The translations under genes were made by a program, and so were the position numbers. Of a DNA stretch of 49,428 bases, positions 8,647 through 18,348 are shown one piece after another (positions within the stretch are counted from its first letter, which is position 1; every line of letters begins with the position of its first letter). Source of the DNA: an uncultured Candidatus Poseidoniales archaeon (GTDB lineage: Archaea > Thermoplasmatota > Poseidoniia > Poseidoniales > Poseidoniaceae); the NCBI GenBank assembly GCA_905181715.1, contig CAJIYT010000014.1:1-49428 (forward strand), in the 5' to 3' direction. Below the pieces are notes generated by a model. The model made no database searches. It was not told the DNA's origin and worked only from the letters and a program-made list of their open reading frames with translations.

Positions 8647-10470
8647 TCATTCTACAGTTACTGATTTTGCTAGATTACGTGGCCGATCAACATCATGACC
8701 TAGCTTGAGCGCTGCTTGATATGCGATTAGTTGAGTCGGTATCACAGTCAGTAATGGTGAAAGTAATCCTTCTGACTTGGGTACGGCAATCGAGATGTCA
8801 GCTTCTTCAGCCAATTCATCATCACCCTCTTCGTGAATGAGAATTATCTTCGCCCCTCTGGCCTTACACTCTTGTATATTGGACAGAGTTTTGTACTTTA
8901 ATTTGTCATTTGGAGCAATTACTACTACTGGTGAACCTTTTTCCAATAATGCGATTGGGCCATGCTTCATCTCTCCTGCGGGATATGCCATACAAGGAAT
9001 GTAGGCGATTTCCATCAGTTTAAGAGCACCTTCGCGTGCTACTGGTGCCGAAACTCCTCGCCCGAGGAAAAGCACGCTCTTTGCACCGATGACTGCGTCA
9101 ACAGCCTCAGCAATCGGTCCAGGATTGGCAAGATACTTCTCAATCTGTCCCGGGATGGTATGCAAATTATCGATGAGTTCACGGCCTCTTTCAGCTGAAA
9201 AAGAGCGTGTACGACCCATTTGTATGGCAAAGAGAATCAAAGAAGCAGCCATATTTGAGAACGCTTTAGTCGAAGCAACCGCTTGCTCTGGTCCAGAGTG
9301 AATATAGACACCCATTCCACATTGGCGCGCGATAGAAGAAGCGACGACATTGATGATTCCCCAAACACTTCCCCCCTTTAATTGGATTTCCTTGACAGCA
9401 GAAAGAGTATCTGCTGTCTCTCCAGATTGTGAGACTGCTAAGTGGATTGCCTTTGGATTTATTACTGAATTATTATAGCGAAATTCGCTGGCTACGTGGG
9501 CAACTGCTGGCACCCGAGCGAGTTCTTCAATCGCTATTTGACCGATTTGACAAGCATGTAATGAAGTACCACAACCTATCAACCGAACATGCGGAATCGC
9601 CCTCATCTCTGCTGGAGTTAATTTCAAACCACCAAGTTTCACTGTTCCTTGCTTGTGACGAGTGCGTCCAGCAATACACTGACGGAGAGCCTCGGCTTGT
9701 TCATGAATCTCCTTGATCATGAAATGTGGATATTCACCGAGTTCAACTTCACCCCATTCCTCCTCTAGAACCGTAACTTCAGTTGATGAAAGCTGACCAC
9801 TCATTCTGGTAATTTTGAAACCAGTGTGGTCTATCTCTGCCAAATCACCATCCTCTAGGAAGTAAACCTCCTGTGTGTGTTCCATGAGGGCATGAGGATC
9901 TGAGGAGATGAAAGTTTCATCTGTTCCTTTACCGATTACCAGTGGAGAACCATTTCTTGCTACGATTATCTGATCATGATCTGAAAAAACGGCACATAGG
10001 CCCCAAGTCCCGTGAATTCTTTTCAAAATCCTCCGAACCGCTACTATTGGCTTAGAGCCCTTGGCTAATTCTAGTGCGATTAATTGTGCAAGAACTTCCG
10101 AATCGGTTTCAGAATTTAATTCTACTCCCTTTTGAGTAAGGTTACGCCTGACCTCTCTGAAATTCTCGATTATTCCATTGTGAACGATAGCGACTTTTCC
10201 ATCGAATGAAAGATGAGGATGGGCATTGATGTCATTAGCTTCTCCGTGCGTAGCCCACCTAGTATGCGCAATACCTATTGTACCCTCCACTTCAGTGGTG
10301 ATCATTTCAGATAGTCGTTCGACCTTACCCGACTTTTTGTAGATATTAATACCGTTATTTTTTACAGCAATTCCTGAAGAATCATAGCCTCTATATTCCA
10401 ATCTACGCAATCCTTCAACAAGAATAGGTGTCGCATCGCGACGGCCGTAATAACCAAAAATACCACACAT
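8647..10470 (-). CDS. glmS: Glutamine-fructose-6-phosphate aminotransferase (isomerizing)
   Basis: The 607-residue length is normal for GlmS. The N-terminus MCGIFGYYG supplies the Cys nucleophile of the class II glutamine amidotransferase domain (about 1-220), with the expected HTRWATHG and HNGIIENF motifs. Two SIS domains follow (about 285-600), with SQSGETADT and the C-terminal end LAKSVTVE. The enzyme makes glucosamine-6-phosphate from fructose-6-phosphate and glutamine, feeding UDP-GlcNAc and surface glycan synthesis. It starts 4 bases after the stop of the subtilisin gene on the same strand, so it is probably co-transcribed with it. The convergent surface-protein gene ends 2 bases away. 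Confidence 0.95.
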   Translation of the reverse strand: MCGIFGYYGRRDATPILVEGLRRLEYRGYDSSGIAVKNNGINIYKKSGKVERLSEMITTEVEGTIGIAHTRWATHGEANDINAHPHLSFDGKVAIVHNGIIENFREVRRNLTQKGVELNSETDSEVLAQLIALELAKGSKPIVAVRRILKRIHGTWGLCAVFSDHDQIIVARNGSPLVIGKGTDETFISSDPHALMEHTQEVYFLEDGDLAEIDHTGFKITRMSGQLSSTEVTVLEEEWGEVELGEYPHFMIKEIHEQAEALRQCIAGRTRHKQGTVKLGGLKLTPAEMRAIPHVRLIGCGTSLHACQIGQIAIEELARVPAVAHVASEFRYNNSVINPKAIHLAVSQSGETADTLSAVKEIQLKGGSVWGIINVVASSIARQCGMGVYIHSGPEQAVASTKAFSNMAASLILFAIQMGRTRSFSAERGRELIDNLHTIPGQIEKYLANPGPIAEAVDAVIGAKSVLFLGRGVSAPVAREGALKLMEIAYIPCMAYPAGEMKHGPIALLEKGSPVVVIAPNDKLKYKTLSNIQECKARGAKIILIHEEGDDELAEEADISIAVPKSEGLLSPLLTVIPTQLIAYQAALKLGHDVDRPRNLAKSVTVE

Positions 10471-10474
10471 TGTA

Positions 10475-13400
10475 TCACCTAAGTTCTATTTTCTCATTAC
10501 AGACAGGACAATTTACCTTGGCTAGCATCATATCCTTGACTGAGAATATAGCCGAACATTCACTGCAGGTGACATTTCGCTCTGGAGTGGGTAAAGGTGG
10601 TAGTCCCTTAAGGGGTGGTAGCCCACTGAGTGGAGGTAAACCCTCTAGTGGGGGCAGTCCTTCTAATGGTGGAAGACTTCCAAGGGGAGGCAGAACTCCA
10701 GGTGCAGGGAGTGGTGGCAATTCTGTTGCACCGTCTTCAGAAGTATCTTTTGAAGGCGTCATCAATACTCCTGGAAGTGGAGGCGGCGGGAGATTGGCAA
10801 AGAAATCAGTAGCGATTTCAGCAGCCTCGCGCTCTTGCTTTCTTTTTACTCTACGCTGTAAACGCATTGAGCCTGCACCTGCTTCAGCCCGCTCTTCTAA
10901 TTCCTGACCTAGATCTCTCTCTTCTTCGATTTCAACAGTAAACGGGTTTAATGAAACCTCAATATCCCCATCCTCTTGATCAACTGGCCCATCCTCTTCA
11001 GGTATGACCAAACGTTCCAAATCTGAATCTTCATTTGTCACTTCTACCGATAATATAACCTCTTCAGGAGAGCGGCGAAGTGTAATGACCACACCAACCA
11101 ATAGGAAGAGCATTGCGATACCTATTGCAGCCAGTACCATCACTTTCTGTTCGGTTGTTTCACCTGGCAATGGCGATAGTATTTGATCTAAAATTGTTGG
11201 AGAATCTATTGGGTCTGTTGCACCTCGAAGTGAAGCTAATGGACGCACAGATATTGTCCCAGTTGGTGATATCAAAAGAATAAGTGAATCGCTATCCAAC
11301 TCTCCTGCGCCGAATAGATGACCCTCACTCAACAAATTCGAGAATCCAATTTGAGTATCAACTGCATCTTCAAACATTGCATAACGCGATGTTGGCCCAT
11401 GTACTCCAATTTCATCATAGAATAATTGATGGATGCCTCCAGCATTTACAATCACTACTCTTTCAACACCAGGTGCCTCGATACGACGCGGTGATTGTAG
11501 TGACCATGACCCATCAGTAACAGCACTAACCACTTCGCCTAAACGGCCTTCACCTTCAATCCAAGCAGCGATTAGTAAATCCTCATTATTACGGGTCAAA
11601 ACCTCTAATTGTTGGCCACTAGCATTGTCACCCACTGTGTATTGGAAAGACCAACCTGCTGAATTAACATCGCCATGTGCATAATGCAGCCCTACTCGAG
11701 AGATACCGGTCACGTCATCTCTCATCTCTTGATAGAGCACGTGTGTGTTTTCTAAACCGATGCCAACCGCTAACGCATTACCGTCTTGCGGTTTGATGTC
11801 TACATCTGCGACAACACCTTCGGTAATGGTCCAACCATAAGTGAGATCAGGGTTTTCACTAGATACCAAGAAGATATTTGTCACATCTTGCCATGAACCA
11901 CCGGTTGAAATATCACGATGATAACCTGCTAATACAACCTTACCATCTCTTTCTGCTAAATCTAGTCCCCAATACAGACCTTCGGATTGCTTTAATGCAA
12001 CCATCAATGAATGGGTTTTAGACATGTCACCTACATATCCGATTGAAGCCATACCGATATCTGTCAGAACATAGCCCAAATCATCGTTATTGCGTTTACT
12101 CCATGCTAATTGGGCTCTGTCGTCATCTCTTGCAATAACTGCAAATTCTCCAGCCCAATCCGCTTCGATTAATGTATCACCTGGCATGCTCAACGATGAA
12201 CTAATTGTCCGAGCATGCAATTCACCATCCTTGGTGGTGAACAATAGTGCACCTTTACCAAGCGAAACAAAACCAACTGCATATTCACCATCGCTAAGCG
12301 AGAGGGTTACAGGAGCCCCAAGAATGTAATTATCAACTATAATTCCAAACCGTAATTCGGAATTTTGTATATCAACCCCATTGCCAGACAATATGACACG
12401 GTAGGATATCTCTCCCGAATGAGTTGAGATATCACTAAAACGAACCTTGGCAAAACCACTGCTACTCTCTGATCCAGGTACTACTATAATTGTTTGATTC
12501 TCTACATCTTGCCAGCCATCACCCTCGGCCCAACGTGAAAGTGTTAATCTCAAATTGGTTGCATCATTCTGTCCAAGATTATCGATTCGGACATCGAGAG
12601 TATATGGGTTGTTTATCTGAGGGATCACAGGTGAGGTGATTACCGCACCTGTCATGAAACGCAGTGTTGGCTCTTCAGGTCTTTCAGTAATCTTGAACGA
12701 GAAACTGTATTCGTTATCTGAGAGATCATACTCGTTTTGTACACCATTGGGATCGATACTCAGGGTTACAGTTTGTGTTCCGGCAACTGTAGCCCACCAC
12801 CAAAGTGTAATAGGAATGGTTTCACCACTCTTTATTGAAGGAATTCTACCCTCGTCAGGATAGGTTTCTGATTTTTCACCAGAGGCGTTGATAATTAAAT
12901 GTAAATCCCGTGCTATTGCATCGCCACTATTGACTACATTGAATCTAATCTCAAGAATAGCACCTGCAACTGCTTCAATTGCAGGAAGGTTACCATCAAT
13001 TATCTCGACTGAACCTTGGAATGATAATGCTGGAGCTGCTTCCATATTGTCGACATTATAGCTACGGGATATGGATTCGGTCCTGACATCGGTTAGGTTT
13101 ACCATTCGAACACTGATTTTATGGGTACCATCTTCTACAGTTGTCGAATCCCAATTAAATGACCATTCTTGACTGCCATAATCCAATTCGGGTAAAGTCA
13201 TGACTTCAATCCAAGGATCATTATTTACTTGATATTCGATGACACCATGTTCAACACCTTCAGCCATACCACTGAAAGAAACTGCTCCTACCAAATCAGT
13301 AGTTGATGATGGTGATGATATAGAGGCGGTCATTCTTCCGATTCTGGTCCAGATATATGCCTCAGCGGAAATTTCATCTTCCGATTCGGAAATAGCTCTT

Positions 13401-15400
13401 GCTTTCACCAATGTGAAAGTCTCATCTAAGCGGCGCCAATCATTCTGAATTAGAATATCGAGGAACCATGAATCTATATCGCCACCGACTTCTGTCCAAT
13501 CCATCAAAATTCTTGGATCATCATCTTCTAACCTCTGTTCTATGGAAATCTCTACACTATCCCATTCGATAGTTGAAGAAGCTAGCATTGAACCCTCGAA
13601 GCTGATCATATCACCACCGATTAACCAAGTTCCATTTATTGGAGAATTGATTGTCGTTGCTGAAACCGAATCGTCACTGGGTGGAGGATCGACAATCACG
13701 CCATCTCCATCGTCTGTCAATGGCGTACACTTGCGTTTGAGAACAGTATCGACAGCACAGGATGCATCGGCTAAACCGAATCCCCATTTGTCATTCCATG
13801 TATCAGAAACCGAACTAGCAGAAGGATCGGTTGTAACCTCGCTAGAGTTACGCAGGATATCTTTCACCTCTTGTGGCGTAAGACTGCCATCTGCCTGTAG
13901 CATTATTGCGACAATACCTGAGACCACAGGCGTGGACATCGAAGTACCATCCTTTGAATCATATTCACTATCGGCCATCGGTCTTGGAGTACCAGGTAAT
14001 GAGGTGCCAGTAGCCGCCGTAGCAGACATTATCCCTGAACCGTATGAAATAATATCTGGTTTGAGTTCATCCCATTCATCCTCATCAGCATCATCATCTC
14101 TTGGTCCCCAATTGGAATAACTAGCTTTGACATCATCGGTGCGATTCACCGAATCTCGATCATCTGCTGCTGCTACAGTAATCGCTCCATCTGCACTGGA
14201 AGGTGAAGCTACACGATGCCGCCCATCATTACCGATTGCTATTACACAAATAATTCCATTCTCTGTAGCGTTATTGATCAATCTTGCTTCGGTACTTGTG
14301 CCATTATCACCGGTTGAATCATCACCAAATGGAGAACTTATCGAACCAAAACTCATCTGTCCGATTTGAATACCTCTGGCATCATTTGTCCCAGGCCATT
14401 CAGTCTCACGATTATTTATCATCCATTGCATACCGGACTGCGAGTTTTGAGAATTTGTACCCCCAGAATCGGTCAATACCTTAATGTCTACTAAGAATGA
14501 ACCTGGAGCGACACCTGTATGCTTTCGGCTAGAATCTCCAGTACCCACTGCTATACCTGCAACGTGAGTACCGTGACCCTGGCCATCATCTGGGTCTTGT
14601 GTACCATCTGGATTGGAAGCTTGGCTAGTGGCATCATAACCCGCTAACCATTTTTGGTCGGAATACGAAGACGAATCTAAATCAGGCTCGTCTTCTTTAT
14701 CATCAAAATCATTGAGTGAGCGGTGCTCATTATCGACGCCGCTATCAAGAACAGCAATTACGACACCTGAACCATCGTACCCTCGATCATGCAAGGAGCC
14801 AGAATAATCATCTGAATCACGAGCACGGACCGCTTTGGCAGCGGTCTCCATAGAAGGAACCATGACATTTTGCATCTCAACAACCACCACTTGTTCCATT
14901 GACCATATTTCGATTAAGGCACTAACTGGTACGTGGTCAAGGGAGATTGAATCGACTGAATCGAACACGTAGAACCAGGATCCATCCTCTACCCAACCAT
15001 GAGCAAACAAGATTTGTTTAAGCGCGGTGATATCATCATTAGTTGGGTGCCAAGCAAAGTCGACTGTGATGGCAACTGTACTTCTCCCATCTGGACCAAG
15101 AATCTTGGTCGTGGACATTGATTCTGCTCCATCCATCACATATTGCAACCGATCATCCATGCCGTTGAAATCAAGATCTGGCCCGTATGAAAACCACCAA
15201 CCCCAACTTTCGACTGCAAAATGCTCACCACGAGCAATATCGCGGCTGGGAATCAAACACAATTCATCGCCACATTGCAGTGATGGTAATCCATCGACCA
15301 CGATAGGTTCGCTTGACTGCGGGCCTACTGCAGTAACCGACACCAATAAATCTGCACTGAGAAGTATGATGACCAAGAGTGCCGCGCGCAGGTTAGACAT
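10475..15400 (-). CDS. Giant membrane-anchored subtilisin-like (S8) serine protease
   Basis: This 1641-residue protein has a signal peptide (LLVIILLSADLLVSVTA) and a subtilase domain with all three catalytic blocks: Asp in VIAVLDSGVD (about residue 217), His in GHGTHVAG (about 277) and Ser in GTSMSTPVVSG (about 486). Beta-rich domains follow, including two CARDB-like regions at about 785-1010, then a region resembling a propeller to about 1390. A membrane helix (VMVLAAIGIAMLFLLVGVVI, about 1417-1437) leads to a cytosolic tail. The tail holds repeated GLPPL units (about 1575-1602) and a four-Cys zinc-ribbon-like end (CSEC...CPVC). The predicted role is extracellular protein degradation. It lies 66 bases after the rhomboid gene and 4 before glmS. 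Confidence 0.9.
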   Translation of the reverse strand: MSNLRAALLVIILLSADLLVSVTAVGPQSSEPIVVDGLPSLQCGDELCLIPSRDIARGEHFAVESWGWWFSYGPDLDFNGMDDRLQYVMDGAESMSTTKILGPDGRSTVAITVDFAWHPTNDDITALKQILFAHGWVEDGSWFYVFDSVDSISLDHVPVSALIEIWSMEQVVVVEMQNVMVPSMETAAKAVRARDSDDYSGSLHDRGYDGSGVVIAVLDSGVDNEHRSLNDFDDKEDEPDLDSSSYSDQKWLAGYDATSQASNPDGTQDPDDGQGHGTHVAGIAVGTGDSSRKHTGVAPGSFLVDIKVLTDSGGTNSQNSQSGMQWMINNRETEWPGTNDARGIQIGQMSFGSISSPFGDDSTGDNGTSTEARLINNATENGIICVIAIGNDGRHRVASPSSADGAITVAAADDRDSVNRTDDVKASYSNWGPRDDDADEDEWDELKPDIISYGSGIMSATAATGTSLPGTPRPMADSEYDSKDGTSMSTPVVSGIVAIMLQADGSLTPQEVKDILRNSSEVTTDPSASSVSDTWNDKWGFGLADASCAVDTVLKRKCTPLTDDGDGVIVDPPPSDDSVSATTINSPINGTWLIGGDMISFEGSMLASSTIEWDSVEISIEQRLEDDDPRILMDWTEVGGDIDSWFLDILIQNDWRRLDETFTLVKARAISESEDEISAEAYIWTRIGRMTASISSPSSTTDLVGAVSFSGMAEGVEHGVIEYQVNNDPWIEVMTLPELDYGSQEWSFNWDSTTVEDGTHKISVRMVNLTDVRTESISRSYNVDNMEAAPALSFQGSVEIIDGNLPAIEAVAGAILEIRFNVVNSGDAIARDLHLIINASGEKSETYPDEGRIPSIKSGETIPITLWWWATVAGTQTVTLSIDPNGVQNEYDLSDNEYSFSFKITERPEEPTLRFMTGAVITSPVIPQINNPYTLDVRIDNLGQNDATNLRLTLSRWAEGDGWQDVENQTIIVVPGSESSSGFAKVRFSDISTHSGEISYRVILSGNGVDIQNSELRFGIIVDNYILGAPVTLSLSDGEYAVGFVSLGKGALLFTTKDGELHARTISSSLSMPGDTLIEADWAGEFAVIARDDDRAQLAWSKRNNDDLGYVLTDIGMASIGYVGDMSKTHSLMVALKQSEGLYWGLDLAERDGKVVLAGYHRDISTGGSWQDVTNIFLVSSENPDLTYGWTITEGVVADVDIKPQDGNALAVGIGLENTHVLYQEMRDDVTGISRVGLHYAHGDVNSAGWSFQYTVGDNASGQQLEVLTRNNEDLLIAAWIEGEGRLGEVVSAVTDGSWSLQSPRRIEAPGVERVVIVNAGGIHQLFYDEIGVHGPTSRYAMFEDAVDTQIGFSNLLSEGHLFGAGELDSDSLILLISPTGTISVRPLASLRGATDPIDSPTILDQILSPLPGETTEQKVMVLAAIGIAMLFLLVGVVITLRRSPEEVILSVEVTNEDSDLERLVIPEEDGPVDQEDGDIEVSLNPFTVEIEEERDLGQELEERAEAGAGSMRLQRRVKRKQEREAAEIATDFFANLPPPPLPGVLMTPSKDTSEDGATELPPLPAPGVLPPLGSLPPLEGLPPLEGLPPLSGLPPLKGLPPLPTPERNVTCSECSAIFSVKDMMLAKVNCPVCNEKIELR

Positions 15401-15403
15401 GTT

Positions 15404-15421
15404 ACTCCCGCCCTTCGGGCG
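15404..15421 (-). promoter_or_regulatory. GC hairpin overlapping a possible ribosome-binding region
   Basis: A perfect stem CGCCC-TTC-GGGCG (15409-15421) sits 8 bases before the ATG of the subtilisin gene. On the minus strand it is followed by GGAG, the only Shine-Dalgarno-like bases near this start. The stem lies next to or partly over this purine run and could limit ribosome access, or it could be a processing signal between the rhomboid and protease genes. Confidence 0.3.
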
Positions 15422-15466
15422 TGTCTAATCGCCATCAATGTTCTGCCTCAATAGGTCGAAAAATGT

Positions 15467-16435
15467 TCATGGCCAATGTAAATGGGAGCCATCAGTTCTG
15501 CATTTTAGCCGTTGTCGTTTTAGTTCTAGAGATCCAGAACATACTGGGCAGTCCCCTTTGTCAGCAATCTCCTCCATCCAGGCTTGTCTGGTCTCCCTTT
15601 CATCACCTTCTTCGTACAATCTTTTCACCAATTGATCAATGCCGGTGAAAGGATGTTCTTTCGGCAATTCTCCAAGCGGTTGATTTCGCGAACCTGATTC
15701 TCCTGGGGCGACTGGGCCGCCTTTTGCAACCTGATTTAGTACTAAATAGGTGAAGATGAATCCTCCGAGATGGGCTAGATGTGCGACGTGACTGGGCTCG
15801 GAAAGACCGAGGGTTTGCCAAGTTCGAAATACTTCAATGCCGAAATAGAATAATGCAATCAATGAAACCGGCCAAGGCCTAATTATTATCAAGGGGAAAT
15901 AAACCTCATCACGTGGCCAACCTGCTAGATATGCACCAAGAATACCAAATGCAGCACCACTTGCACCTAAAGAAGGAGTATCACTACCAAGGTTTGCTAT
16001 TGTCCAACTGATCGAACCGCCGAATAATCCAATTAAGTAGATGATTATCCATCGAGTACTACCCAACCTTTTCTCCAATGGGATGCCAACAAGGGCGATT
16101 ATCACAAGATTGGATAAAACGTGCATCGCTGAGAACGGATTATGAAGAAAACCAGCAGTCATGGTGGAATAAAATCCAATACCAAATACTTGCGATGGTC
16201 TCATCCACAAATAATCAATCAAATACAGATAACCTGAATACAACCAAATCATCTGTACGATATAGCCAAAAAGAAGGCCTAATACCAATCCAAGCGAAAC
16301 CAATGCATGATTTCGCAATGCCCAATAAATCGGCCCTAATACAGCACAAGTCCAGAGTAGAAGAAGGAAGATTCCTACTGCGTCCATGTAGGGGCGAGGG
16401 GGCGTCGGCTTGAAGCCAATGCGGTCGCTGGACAC
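15467..16435 (-). CDS. Rhomboid family intramembrane serine protease with C-terminal Cys motif
   Basis: Up to 322 residues with six or more membrane segments. Rhomboid landmarks are HVLSN (about 105-109, oxyanion side), the catalytic Ser in GASGAAFG (about Ser159), and the catalytic His in AHLGGF (about His222). A cytosolic tail of about 90 residues ends with CPVC...CRTDGSHLHWP, a possible metal-binding module. Rhomboids cut membrane proteins within or next to their helices. The outermost start is GTG at 16435, only 3 bases from the divergent ATG at 16439; an ATG at 16387 leaves 51 bases and keeps every membrane segment, so it is also likely. It heads a minus-strand group with the subtilisin and glmS genes. 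Confidence 0.85.
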   Translation of the reverse strand: MSSDRIGFKPTPPRPYMDAVGIFLLLLWTCAVLGPIYWALRNHALVSLGLVLGLLFGYIVQMIWLYSGYLYLIDYLWMRPSQVFGIGFYSTMTAGFLHNPFSAMHVLSNLVIIALVGIPLEKRLGSTRWIIIYLIGLFGGSISWTIANLGSDTPSLGASGAAFGILGAYLAGWPRDEVYFPLIIIRPWPVSLIALFYFGIEVFRTWQTLGLSEPSHVAHLAHLGGFIFTYLVLNQVAKGGPVAPGESGSRNQPLGELPKEHPFTGIDQLVKRLYEEGDERETRQAWMEEIADKGDCPVCSGSLELKRQRLKCRTDGSHLHWP

Positions 16436-16438
16436 GGT

Positions 16439-17629
16439 ATGCCCGACTTGCTCACCATGTCAGGAGTAGTCATAAGGCGCGGAAGAAATACCGTACTTGA
16501 CGACTTTCACCTTGATTTAAAAAATGGTGAGGTCGTTGTCCTTGTAGGGGAGAATGGCTGTGGAAAATCTACGGTTATAGAAGCATGTGCAGGATTAATA
16601 GACTTGGAAAAAGGATCGATTAAGACTGCAAAAACCATCATTAGAGATTCTGAAGGAAGACATGGACGCCCAGAATCACCATTCGGTTTGTGCTTGCAAA
16701 GTGATTGTATTATGGGCGATGAATTAGTCAAAGAAAGAATTGATGATGTTGCTGGTCTTTGTGGCAAGAGTATCGATAGTCAAGCCTTACTAGAGCAATG
16801 GAATTTAGGCCATCGCAGCCAAGATCGTGTCGCATCTCTTTCAAAGGGTCAACGCAGAAAAATCGCGGTCTTAAGCGGGGTTTTACCTTCAGCGATTACT
16901 GATTCTCCCACTGTAATTCTTCTCGATGAACCCGACGCTGGTCTTGATGAGGACAGTGTGAGCAGGTTATCGGGGTTGATCAGAGATATCGCCGATGGCG
17001 GACATGGTATATTGATAGCATCCCACAACTCTCAAATCATCGCCTGTGCCGATCGAATCGTCACTTTCGATGATTCGGTTATCGAGTCAGCACCCAGTGA
17101 TGGAGTCGCTTGGAAAATTAAATCGAAACCAGCAAAGAAAGCCCGTATTGGAAATCGGTTAGACCGCAGAACTCTAGGTTCACTTTCTCAGAATATCATA
17201 CCAGGCATGCTAGTAATCGGAGCACTGCTCGCACTAAGTGACCCGACTCAATTCGATTCTCGTATGCGAATCGGGGCAATACTTGCACCAGCATTGGCTG
17301 CTGGGCTTAGCGGCGACCCAATCAGTTCACGGCTTACAGAGTCACGCAGTAGTGATTGGTGGCGTAGTATGAGTGCGATTCCTCCAAATGCCTTGCTTCA
17401 CGTCCTTATCAGTAGTGCACTCCTCACTACATTGGCTTGTACACTATTTGGAAAACTGGAGTACAATCTCATCTTTGCAGGAGCCGTTGTGGCAATGATT
17501 ACCGCCAGTGTAATCTTGATCTTACATCAAGCAACATTGCGCTTGTCCAGACCAAGTGCATTGATGATTCGCCTACTCACTCCAGCCTTGATATTACCAT
17601 GGGCGATTCTGGTCGACAGATTGGCATAG
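16439..17629 (+). CDS. ccmA: CcmA-like ABC ATPase fused to a CcmB-like membrane domain
   Basis: This 396-residue protein has an ABC ATPase in residues 1-220: Walker A GENGCGKST, signature LSKGQRRKIAVL, Walker B VILLDEPDAGLD. Residues of about 245-396 hold four or five hydrophobic segments ending PALILPWAILVDRLA. The next genes are ccmC and a ccmD-like gene, which points to the CcmA role in cytochrome c maturation, using ATP to release holo-CcmE from CcmC. The membrane part is in the place of CcmB but is shorter than a full six-helix CcmB of about 220 residues. The fusion is seen directly; its equation with CcmB is inference from context. A heme-unrelated ABC exporter is the alternative. Confidence 0.75.
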   Translation: MPDLLTMSGVVIRRGRNTVLDDFHLDLKNGEVVVLVGENGCGKSTVIEACAGLIDLEKGSIKTAKTIIRDSEGRHGRPESPFGLCLQSDCIMGDELVKERIDDVAGLCGKSIDSQALLEQWNLGHRSQDRVASLSKGQRRKIAVLSGVLPSAITDSPTVILLDEPDAGLDEDSVSRLSGLIRDIADGGHGILIASHNSQIIACADRIVTFDDSVIESAPSDGVAWKIKSKPAKKARIGNRLDRRTLGSLSQNIIPGMLVIGALLALSDPTQFDSRMRIGAILAPALAAGLSGDPISSRLTESRSSDWWRSMSAIPPNALLHVLISSALLTTLACTLFGKLEYNLIFAGAVVAMITASVILILHQATLRLSRPSALMIRLLTPALILPWAILVDRLA

Positions 17630-17649
17630 TACTGTTACTACCCCGTTTC

Positions 17650-18348
17650 ATGCGCGACTTGGGCACTCTGCTACTGATGAGTGGCTTTGCTGGAGCTGGG
17701 CTCACTCTATGGCTGGGTTTAGTCTGGGCTCCTTCCGTTTCTATTGACGCCTTTGAAGCGCCTATTGCTCAGAAGATATTCTACTGGCATGTCCCTAGTG
17801 CATGGGCGGCAATGATTGCATTCACTCTACTCTTCGTCGGTTCTCTCGCTTGGTTTGTCAAACGCAAGGAATGGGGTTGGAATCTTCATGTAGCCAGTGC
17901 CGAGGCTAGTCTCGCATTCGGATTGATGGCAGTTTGGTCAGGTTGTATATGGGGAGCAGCAGAATGGGGAGTTCCTTGGGATTGGACCGATGTACGTCTC
18001 AACACTTTTGCCTTGCTAACTCTATTGGCCATATTCTTGGTATTGGGAAGAAGAAGTCAACCGGATGGAATTGAAACAAGAGATACCTTTGCTACCTTCG
18101 GAATTTACGGATTCATACTTGTTCCCACAACCTATCTAGCTACGAGGTTTTGGCAAATACGCCACCCTGGACCTGTGGTCGCTACCAGTGAAGGAAGTCT
18201 AAATTCCGACATGGGAATGGTGTTAACACTTGGAGCCATATCTTTCACTTTGCTAGTTATTGGCCATACCATCTGTGGTATCCGGCTAACTAAAATGGAA
18301 AGCAGGCTAATCGAGATTCAAGATATTATTGATAAAGAGGGGATTTGA
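17650..18348 (+). CDS. ccmC: CcmC-like heme-handling protein (cytochrome c maturation)
   Basis: This 232-residue protein has six predicted membrane helices and the tryptophan-rich heme-binding motif WGVPWDWTDVRL, close to the CcmC/CcmF/CcsA consensus WGxxWxWDxR. Conserved His residues flank it (YWHVPSAW near residue 49, and RHPGPV). CcmC loads heme onto the chaperone CcmE on the outer face of the membrane. The start at 17650 lies 20 bases after the CcmA-fusion stop; an in-frame ATG at 17599 would overlap that gene by 31 bases and add 17 residues. The stop overlaps the next start as TGATG, which implies coupled translation with the CcmD-like gene. Confidence 0.88.
   Translation: MRDLGTLLLMSGFAGAGLTLWLGLVWAPSVSIDAFEAPIAQKIFYWHVPSAWAAMIAFTLLFVGSLAWFVKRKEWGWNLHVASAEASLAFGLMAVWSGCIWGAAEWGVPWDWTDVRLNTFALLTLLAIFLVLGRRSQPDGIETRDTFATFGIYGFILVPTTYLATRFWQIRHPGPVVATSEGSLNSDMGMVLTLGAISFTLLVIGHTICGIRLTKMESRLIEIQDIIDKEGI

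Noticed and set aside
13542..14120. 192-codon plus-strand frame opposite the subtilisin gene
   Set aside because: It lies antisense to the catalytic domain, which is certain from its Asp/His/Ser motifs. It has no start signal or domain.
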